The notes under the pieces: generated by a model
Told to the model about the DNA's origin: nothing
The model's input: the letters and a program-made list of their open reading frames with translations, nothing else
Databases searched by the model: none
DNA from: Nocardiopsis sp. NRRL B-16309
GTDB taxonomy: Bacteria > Actinomycetota > Actinomycetes > Streptosporangiales > Streptosporangiaceae
Length of the DNA: 64,000 nucleotides
Assembly: GCF_001279585.1 (NCBI RefSeq)
Contig: NZ_LGEC01000049.1
Span: forward strand, 85,194-149,193
Direction of reading: 5' to 3'
Part shown: positions 58,213 through 64,000 of the stretch, piece by piece
How the letters are laid out: every line of letters begins with the position of its first letter
Numbering within the stretch: position 1 is the stretch's first letter
Position numbers and translations under genes: made by a program

Positions 58213-59166
58213 TCACCGGTGCGCCGTCCCGCGCCGGGGCCGGGCGGCGCGGACCAGTGCCGCGTCGGCCACCTCCACCTCGTGCACGCTGCGCACACCG
58301 TCGTACCCACGCCAGGTGCGGCGCCTGAGCGACCCTGACATCCGCACCACGTCGCCGACGCGCCACTCCCGTACCTCGTCGTGGATCCGAGCGTCGAAGC
58401 TGACGCACGTGATGGAGTCGATCCGCCTCCCCCGGAACCGGGTGTCCGGCGGCCGGGACACACAGATCCGCCAGGTCGCCAGCCGGTCGCCGCTGGGCAG
58501 ATCTCGGACGGCCGGTTCAGCCGTCACCCGGCCCACCAGCACGATCTCGTTGAGATGCCCGTCCTCGGGCTCCGCCGCACACTCGGATGCGGTCACGCCC
58601 ACGGACTCCGCCGTGACGGGCTCCTTCGGCCCCGACGTCTCCGCCGGTTCGGATACGACCGCCTCCTGGACGGTCCGGGACCTCGACGGCGCCACGACCG
58701 TCGCGGACCCTGCGGACCCGTCGGCCGTCGTGGTCGTCCCGGACGCGGTGGTCCCGCCGGTCGTGGACTTGCTCGGCGCCCTCCGCGCCGCCCCGGCTCC
58801 CGAGGACCGCGGTGGCTTCGCGCGCCCGGGTGGGCCCACCGCGCCGGGTGCCCCGGTGACGTCGGCGGCCGGTGCCCGGCCGGGCGCTTGCGCCGCGCCC
58901 GGGACGCCCGCCGTGCCGGGCGCGCTCCCCGTGGGGGCGTCCTCACCGCCGGGAGCGGTCGTGGCCCCGCCCGAGCGACCGGACCGGCCGCTCGGGCGGG
59001 ACGCGCGGGTGCGCCGGGACGGGCGGGCACCCGCGGATTCGGCGGCCGGCTCCGGCGGACTCGACCGTGCGCCCCGCGCGGAGGCCGCCTTCGCCCGGCG
59101 CGCCGGGGCGACGGGTTCGGGCGTCGGGTGGGAGTCCTCGGGAGTCGCTGCGGTGGTGTGCTGCAT
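58213..59166 (-). CDS. SSB-like OB-fold protein with long disordered N-terminus
   Basis: A 317-residue protein from ATG 59166. The OB-fold starts near residue 205 (LNEIVLVGRVTAEPAVRDLPSG) and continues with WRICVSRPP and ITCVSFD, as in SSB. Before it are about 200 residues rich in Ala, Pro, Gly, Ser and Thr with Arg clusters. The acidic tip that SSB uses to dock partners is missing; the end is basic (ARPRRGTAHR). So it is probably an accessory SSB, not the main one. Convergent with the HAD gene. Confidence 0.75.
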   Translation of the reverse strand: MQHTTAATPEDSHPTPEPVAPARRAKAASARGARSSPPEPAAESAGARPSRRTRASRPSGRSGRSGGATTAPGGEDAPTGSAPGTAGVPGAAQAPGRAPAADVTGAPGAVGPPGRAKPPRSSGAGAARRAPSKSTTGGTTASGTTTTADGSAGSATVVAPSRSRTVQEAVVSEPAETSGPKEPVTAESVGVTASECAAEPEDGHLNEIVLVGRVTAEPAVRDLPSGDRLATWRICVSRPPDTRFRGRRIDSITCVSFDARIHDEVREWRVGDVVRMSGSLRRRTWRGYDGVRSVHEVEVADAALVRAARPRRGTAHR

Positions 59167-59412
59167 GTGCGTGGGCCCTCCAGGGCTCGGGGAGCGGCAG
59201 ATCTGGCACACCGCGCGGAGAGGGCACGGATCCGAGCCGTGGGTGGAGGGCGTGTGCGCTGATTCCAGGATCATCGGGAGCCGCCGGAAGGACAAGGCCG
59301 ATCTTCCGGCTGTGGACAACGACGGCGCCCCCGACTCCACCTGTGCGAACACCGGTGTCCTAGAGTCGGATTCGGTCACCCGGTGACCGGCGGACGACCG
59401 AGGAAGACAGGG

Positions 59413-60417
59413 GTGCTGACAGTGCACGACGACGTGGACGTAAGCCGTCTGCCCGAGGGAATCACCCCTCTTGGCGACGAGATCTTCGCCATCGACACCA
59501 TGCTCGCGGGATACGCGGGCGTCGTGTCCAGCTATCTGGTGCGCTCGGAGCGGCCGTGCCTGATCGAGGTCGGCACCGCCGGTTCGGCGCCGGTCCTGCA
59601 CGAGGCCGTCACCCGGCTCGGGCTGGCGCCCGAGGACCTCGCGACCATCGTCGTCACGCACATCCACCTCGACCACGCGGGCGGCACCGGCGACATGGCC
59701 GCGCTCTTCCCCAACGCCGAGATCGTGGTCCACGAGCGCGGCGCCCGGCACCTCGCCGACCCCAGCCGTCTGATGAGCAGCGCCGCCATGGTGTGGGGCG
59801 ACCGCCTGGACGTCCTGTTCGGTCGGATGTCGCCCACCGAGGCGGCCAGGATCCGGTCCGTGGCCGAGACCGGGGAGATCGACCTGGGCGCCGGACGCAA
59901 GCTGGTGTCGCACTACGCGCCCGGTCACGCCAAGCACCACATGGGCCTGGTCGACACGCTCACCGGCGACCTGTACGTCGGTGACGCCCTGGGCGTGTAC
60001 AACCCGCTCACCGGTGACGTGCGCCCCGCGACGCCGCCGCCGGACTTCGACCTCGATGCCTGCCTGAGCACCCTGCGCCTGTTCGGCGACATCGACGCCC
60101 AGCGCCTGATGTTCTCCCACTTCGGCGCCGTCGACACCGTCGCGGAGACGATCGACCGGGCCGAGTCGGAGCTGCGGCTGTGGGTGGAGACCGTCCGGGA
60201 GTCGCACGGCACCCAGGGCGACCTCGACCACGCCGTGGCCATGGTCCGCGACAAGGTGGTCTCCCGGTACGCGCCGCTGCCGGAGGACGCCTCGAAGGAC
60301 GCCGCGGCGGTGCTGGACATCCTCGCCGGGCCCGAGGCCAACGTGTCGGGCATCATGCACTGGCTGGACCGACTGGCGCAGGAACAGGCCGCGGCGGCCG
60401 GGGACACGCGAAAATAG
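59413..60417 (+). CDS. MBL-fold metallo-hydrolase
   Basis: A 334-residue enzyme from GTG 59413 (AGGAAG upstream); GTG 59383 is an alternative. VVTHIHLDHAGGTGDMAALFP holds the HxHxDH motif (split as THIHLDHAGG); HYAPGHAKHHMGLV and FSHFGAVDTVAET add further ligand His/Asp. It resembles glyoxalase-II/hydroxyacylglutathione-hydrolase-like or flavodiiron-type stand-alone MBL enzymes. Substrate unknown. Divergent from the SSB-like gene. Confidence 0.9.
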   Translation: MLTVHDDVDVSRLPEGITPLGDEIFAIDTMLAGYAGVVSSYLVRSERPCLIEVGTAGSAPVLHEAVTRLGLAPEDLATIVVTHIHLDHAGGTGDMAALFPNAEIVVHERGARHLADPSRLMSSAAMVWGDRLDVLFGRMSPTEAARIRSVAETGEIDLGAGRKLVSHYAPGHAKHHMGLVDTLTGDLYVGDALGVYNPLTGDVRPATPPPDFDLDACLSTLRLFGDIDAQRLMFSHFGAVDTVAETIDRAESELRLWVETVRESHGTQGDLDHAVAMVRDKVVSRYAPLPEDASKDAAAVLDILAGPEANVSGIMHWLDRLAQEQAAAAGDTRK

Positions 60418-60453
60418 TGTGCGCGGCGCCGGGCACTCACCTAGCCTCGGCGC

Positions 60454-61392
60454 ATGACGATTCAGATCCGTGCCCTGGACCGCGATGACGTCCCCGCCGC
60501 CTTCCCCCTCGTCCACGCGGCCTTCCCGAGCATGGTCCTCACCGAGGAGGCGATGCTCTGGCGCCACGACCGCGAACGGACCGACGACGACCGCACGACA
60601 CTGGTCGCGGTGGACCGGAGCGGCGCGGTGGTCGGCCTCGTCCGCACCCGTCTGCGCCGCCGCGAGGGCGAGGAGCCGTCGGGGATCACGTACCTGATGT
60701 CGGTCGATCCGGCCCATCGCGGCACGGGCGTCGAGGACCGCCTCCTGGAGGCCGCCGAACGCGGTCTGGTCGGGGCGGGAGCCGTCACGCTGCGCGTGGC
60801 CGCCGCCGACGAGGCGATCCAGCACGGCGGTCCGCAGCTGCGCCGGGTCCTGGAGGAGCACGGATACGAGCAGTCCGAGTCCGACGCCATCCTCGGTGTG
60901 GACCTGGCGGACCTCCCCGACGTCCCTCCGGCTCCGCCCGGCTCAGAACTGTGTGCGTGGGCGGAGTACGAGGGCGATCCGCGCACGCTGTACGACATCG
61001 ACCGGATCACCGGCGAGGACGAGCCCGGGGCGGTCTCCGGAGCGCCCCAGCGCTATGAGGACTGGTACGAGGAGATCTGGCGGCACCCGCTCTCCGACCT
61101 CGACGTGAGCCAGGTGCTGCTGTTGGACGGAACGCCGGTGGCGATCTCGTGCTACCTCTCCGACGGCGACACCCGCCTGGAGTCCTCGATGACCGGAACC
61201 CTGCGCGAGTACCGGGGGCGCGGCCTGGCCGGCTACGCCAAGGCCGCCGCTCTGCACCGGGCCAGGGATCGCGGCTTCACCCGGGCCTTCACCGGCAACA
61301 ACCTGGTCAACGAACCGATGCTCGCGATCAACCGGAGTCTGGGGTACCGGACTCTGGGCACGGAGGACCTGTACGTCCGGCCCACGGGATAG
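60454..61392 (+). CDS. Double GNAT acetyltransferase
   Basis: A 312-residue protein with two GNAT folds in tandem (about 1-150 and 165-310). Domain 1 contains YLMSVDPAHRGTGVEDRLLE, domain 2 GTLREYRGRGLAGYAKAAAL and NEPMLAINRSLGY. The second is the better acetyl-CoA site (RxxGxA). Such pairs often acetylate small amines or mycothiol precursors (MshD type), but I cannot say which. 36 nt after the MBL gene, probably one operon. Confidence 0.85.
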   Translation: MTIQIRALDRDDVPAAFPLVHAAFPSMVLTEEAMLWRHDRERTDDDRTTLVAVDRSGAVVGLVRTRLRRREGEEPSGITYLMSVDPAHRGTGVEDRLLEAAERGLVGAGAVTLRVAAADEAIQHGGPQLRRVLEEHGYEQSESDAILGVDLADLPDVPPAPPGSELCAWAEYEGDPRTLYDIDRITGEDEPGAVSGAPQRYEDWYEEIWRHPLSDLDVSQVLLLDGTPVAISCYLSDGDTRLESSMTGTLREYRGRGLAGYAKAAALHRARDRGFTRAFTGNNLVNEPMLAINRSLGYRTLGTEDLYVRPTG

Positions 61393-61433
61393 GGCGGACG
61401 GCGGCACCGGACTACCCGGGGCACCCGTGCGTC

Positions 61434-61853
61434 CTAGCGCGGCGCCCCGGGCAGTCCGAGGGCCCGGAGCAGATGGGCGTAGACGCCGTCCCGCCAGGAC
61501 AGGTCGTCGGGCAGGGTGTCGAACGCCCGCACGTCGACGGTCTCGTAGTCGCCCGTGATGGGAGCGAGGGCGCTGACCCGCGCCTGGGTGACGACCGTGA
61601 CGTGCCCGCTCGACAGGACGTAGTGGCCGACGGTCCGGACCTCGCCGAGGGTGGCGCCGGCCTCTTCGAGGGCCTCCCGGCGCGCGGTGTCCTCGACCGA
61701 CTCACCGGGCTCGGTGTGCCCGCCCGGGAACTCCCAGGCGCGGTCGCGGTGGCGGACCAGCAGAGGGCGGCCGCCGAGGAAGGTCAGGCACACCACCGAC
61801 TCGTGGGCGGGCGGCAGGGAGCCCACACGCACGACCGCGCCGCCGAGCGGCAC
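61434..61853 (-). CDS. NUDIX hydrolase
   Basis: A 139-residue protein. EFPGGHTEPGESVEDTARRE ALEEAG spans the NUDIX box GX5EX7REUXEEXGU, complete. Hydrolyses a nucleoside diphosphate linked to some group; substrate unknown. The start is uncertain: GTG 61853 is the first clear one. 32 nt downstream of the TPR gene. Confidence 0.88.
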   Translation of the reverse strand: MPLGGAVVRVGSLPPAHESVVCLTFLGGRPLLVRHRDRAWEFPGGHTEPGESVEDTARREALEEAGATLGEVRTVGHYVLSSGHVTVVTQARVSALAPITGDYETVDVRAFDTLPDDLSWRDGVYAHLLRALGLPGAPR

Positions 61854-61885
61854 GGGGCCGCCCGACGGCGCGTCATCCGATGCGC

Positions 61886-63583
61886 TCAGTCCCGTTCCCG
61901 GGGAGCGGGTCCGGACTCCGGTCCCTCGTCCTCCTCGGGTTCGGCGGGCTCCTCGGCGTCGGTCCAGACGATGCCGTCCTCGATGTCGATGTCGACCAGT
62001 TCCACGCCCTCCAGCGCGGCCAGCCGCTCATCGGCGTCGGTGACGCCCTCGCTGTCCACGGACGAGGCACGCGCGAAGTACTCGCGGGCGTCCTCCTCCC
62101 GGCCGAGCTCCTCCAGGACGTCGGCGTAGGCGTAGAACAGGCGGGCCACCCAGGGGCGGGCACGCCGTTCCTTCAGCTCGGGAACCTGGAGTTCGGCCAG
62201 GGCCGCCTTGGTGTCACCCATGTCGCGTCGCGCTCCGGCCGCCACGATGCGCAGCTCGATGCGGTCGGCGGGGTCGAGCTGTTCGGCGGCCGGGTCGTGG
62301 GCGATCTCCAACGCTCGCTCGGGGCGCCCGAGGCCGCGCTCGCTGTCGGCCATGATGGCCAGGAAGTTGTCCCGACCGCTCATCCGCCGTGCGGCGCGCA
62401 GGTCCGAGAGCGCCTCCTGCCACTTGCCGACGGTGTAGGCCGCCACGCCGGAGGCCTCGCGCACGCTGGGCAGCCGGGATGCCTTGCGACGGGCGTAGAC
62501 GGCGTGCGCGTAGGCGCGCTCGGGGTCCTCGTCGACGAACATGCCGGCGGCCACGATGTGCTTGCCGACGAGTTCGGCCAGCGACTTCGGCAGGGAGTGG
62601 AGGTCGCGCTTGGTGTCCGGGTCCACCTGGGAGTAGCTGACGTCGTCCGGCAGCGGCGGGGCGATGTCCGCGGGGTCGCGGTCCTCTCGCGGACGCCGCC
62701 TCTCGCGGTCGTCGCGGAAGCCGCCGCCACCGCGACGGTCGTCGCGGCCACGGCCACCCCGGTCATCACGGCCCTGGAAACCCCCGCGGCCGTCGCGGCG
62801 GTCGTCCCGCCCGCGAGCCCCGCCCCGGTCGTCGCGGCGGGGGAAGCCCCCGCGGTCGTCCCGCCCCGGGGCCCCACGACGGTCGTCACGGTGGTCGCGG
62901 TCGTCACGACCACGGAACCCACCACGCTCGTCGCTGCCACGACTTCCGCCACGGTCGTCACGACGAGGGAAGCCCCCGCGATCATCGCGACCCGGAGCCC
63001 CACGACGGTCATCGCGCCGGTCGAAGCCCCCGCGGTCGTCCCTGCCACGACTTCCGCCACGGTCGTCGCGGCGGGGGAAACCGCCGCGATCATCGCGACC
63101 GGGAGCCCCGCGACGGTCATCGCGACCGGGGGAGCCCCCGCGGTCATCGCGACGAGCCCCGCCACGGTCGTCCCTGCGGTCGTCCCGACCACGGGGCACA
63201 CCTCGGTCATCACGGCGGTCGAAGCCGCCGCGGCGCTCATCGCGTCCCCGGTCGTCGCGGAAACCGCCGCCACCGCGACGGTCGTCGCGGCCACGGCCAC
63301 CACGGTCATCACGACCCTGGTATCCGCCCCGGTCGTCCCGTGCACGCGGCCCGCCACGATCGTCGCGGCGGTCGCGGTCATCTCGACCACGGAACCCACC
63401 ACGGTCGTCTCGGCCGCGGCCTCGATCGTCTCCGCGGCCCCCGCCGTCTCTGTCAGCGCCGTAGCCGGACCGGGAGCGGGGTGCGTCGCCTCGTCCCCGA
63501 CCGTCGGGTGCCCCGGAGCGGCCACCGCTACGGTCGTTAGCTCCGGAGTCCTCGCGGTCTCCCGATCGGCTGTCCTCAGTCAT
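61886..63583 (-). CDS. TPR-like protein with a long Arg/Asp/Gly-rich N-terminus
   Basis: A 565-residue protein from ATG 63583. Residues about 20-300 are almost only Arg, Asp and Gly in units like GRDDRGGF and RRDDRGG, which should be disordered and bind nucleic acid. Residues about 302-540 are all-helical with TPR-like pairs (AYAHAVYARRKASRLPSV, RIELRIVAAGARRDMGD); the end is acidic. Homologous TPR proteins with RDDRGG N-termini are common in streptomycetes. Next to an rRNA operon, so an RNA-related role is possible but unproven. Confidence 0.8.
   Translation of the reverse strand: MTEDSRSGDREDSGANDRSGGRSGAPDGRGRGDAPRSRSGYGADRDGGGRGDDRGRGRDDRGGFRGRDDRDRRDDRGGPRARDDRGGYQGRDDRGGRGRDDRRGGGGFRDDRGRDERRGGFDRRDDRGVPRGRDDRRDDRGGARRDDRGGSPGRDDRRGAPGRDDRGGFPRRDDRGGSRGRDDRGGFDRRDDRRGAPGRDDRGGFPRRDDRGGSRGSDERGGFRGRDDRDHRDDRRGAPGRDDRGGFPRRDDRGGARGRDDRRDGRGGFQGRDDRGGRGRDDRRGGGGFRDDRERRRPREDRDPADIAPPLPDDVSYSQVDPDTKRDLHSLPKSLAELVGKHIVAAGMFVDEDPERAYAHAVYARRKASRLPSVREASGVAAYTVGKWQEALSDLRAARRMSGRDNFLAIMADSERGLGRPERALEIAHDPAAEQLDPADRIELRIVAAGARRDMGDTKAALAELQVPELKERRARPWVARLFYAYADVLEELGREEDAREYFARASSVDSEGVTDADERLAALEGVELVDIDIEDGIVWTDAEEPAEPEEDEGPESGPAPRERD
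62690..63470 (-). repeat. RDDRGG-coding repeats
   Basis: Imperfect repeats of 24-60 nt coding Arg/Asp/Gly motifs such as GRDDRGGFPRRDDRGG. Copies drift in both length and sequence, as expected from slippage inside a disordered region. Confidence 0.85.
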
Positions 63584-63907
63584 CCAACCCGTCCGTCAAC
63601 ATTCAAAAGCGCTGCCACCTTGACTGGGAGCAGCGCGTCATAGTATTCGTCCCCCCAGCTTACGACATGGCGCAGCTCCTCACCGCCACTCCGTCAGTGG
63701 GGACTCTCTCCGTAGGGAGGAGGGCGGTTGTCCACAGGTGCGGGTGCGGGCCTGGCACACCACACCCCGCCACCCCCACACTGGAAACCAGGGGGACCCC
63801 CGCCCCCCCAACACCCACCCACCACCCACAATTCACAAACGCACAAACCCGGGCACAAAAAAAGGGGAGAAGCCGCCCAACAAGGCGACCCCTCCCCCAA
63901 AGAAAAA
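63584..63907. other. 324-nt space between the TPR gene and the 5S rRNA
   Basis: Includes the rRNA terminator at 63864-63897 and, to its left, an A/C-rich run that I cannot assign. The TPR gene promoter should lie here. No tRNA seen. Confidence 0.55.
63864..63897 (-). terminator. rRNA operon terminator
   Basis: On the minus strand GGGGAGGGGTCGCC pairs with GGCGGCTTCTCCCC (imperfect stem), followed by seven T. A classic intrinsic terminator just after the 5S gene. Confidence 0.9.
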
Positions 63908-64000
63908 CCGTGGCAGCAACCTACTCTCCCACCCCACCACAGGGCAGTACCATCAGCGCAAGGAGACTTAACGACCGGGTTCGGAATGAGACCGGGTGTG
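63908..64000 (-). rRNA. 5S ribosomal RNA, 3' part
   Basis: The minus strand reads CATTCCGAACCCGGTCGTTA, then CTGATGGTACTGCC and GGGAGAGTAGGTTGCTGCC, which are the core and the 3' part of actinobacterial 5S rRNA. Roughly the last 90 of about 117 nt are inside the window. The rest of the rrn operon (23S, 16S) should lie to the right. The exact 3' end is uncertain by a few bases. Confidence 0.95.

Noticed and set aside
61880..63643. Open 587-codon frame opposite the RDDRGG gene
   Set aside because: Its Thr/Ala/Val repeats mirror the Arg/Asp/Gly codons of the real gene; no start signal.
63584..63907. tRNA or second small RNA next to the 5S gene
   Set aside because: No cloverleaf or T-loop sequence seen.

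Overview
The window reads as chromosome of a very GC-rich filamentous actinomycete, most likely Nocardiopsis or a close relative. Evidence: heavy use of GTG starts, 4-nt ATGA/GTGA overlaps between genes, the actinobacterial factors RbpA, WhiA and SteA, the block uvrC-rapZ-yvcK-whiA-gap-pgk-tpiA-secG-rbpA, and the 3' end of a 5S rRNA at the right edge. I read the sequence by eye, so family names rest on recognised motifs, not on searches.

Region 1 (1-8.1 kb) is the accessory part: a type III CRISPR-Cas effector locus on the minus strand. It holds cas6, then, behind a divergent small gene, an operon of HD-less cas10, a single-domain Cas7, a Csx10/Cas5-like protein and a tandem-Cas7 protein that runs off the left edge. 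Cas10 and the tandem Cas7 carry repetitive low-complexity inserts. A shared palindrome lies upstream of cas6 and in the cas10 upstream region. No array, cas1/cas2 or CARF effector is in the window, so the locus continues to the left or the array lies elsewhere.

Region 2 (8.1-14.6 kb) holds small housekeeping genes: DUF1697, acetyltransferases, a DUF485 plus acetate/solute symporter pair and an ACT-GNAT protein. Region 3 (14.7-23 kb) is a complete histidine-utilisation cluster (hutI, hutF, an M20 amidohydrolase, hutU, hutH) transcribed away from an IclR regulator, with two perfect inverted repeats between them.

Region 4 (23-36.7 kb) is core metabolism and repair: rbpA, secG, lower glycolysis (tpiA, pgk, gap), whiA, yvcK, rapZ, uvrC and an MscS channel. 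Five 86-bp-type repeats lie between yvcK and rapZ. Region 5 (36.7-43.5 kb) has a Rieske lipoprotein, an XRE/DUF397 regulator pair with two small satellite genes, uvrA with an upstream SOS box, and terC behind a candidate yybP-ykoY riboswitch.

Region 6 (43.6-58 kb) is an envelope/DNA-repair block matching the mycobacterial Rv1691-Rv1698 neighbourhood: GT4 glycosyltransferase, MurJ-like flippase, MraY-like transferase, MctB-like protein, SteA, recN, nadK, tlyA, then a PhaF-like protein, SCP2, DUF1015 and a HAD phosphatase. Region 7 (58-64 kb) has an SSB-like protein with a long disordered N-terminus, an MBL hydrolase, a double GNAT, a NUDIX hydrolase and a TPR protein with about 300 residues of Arg/Asp/Gly repeats, next to the end of an rRNA operon that is read toward it.
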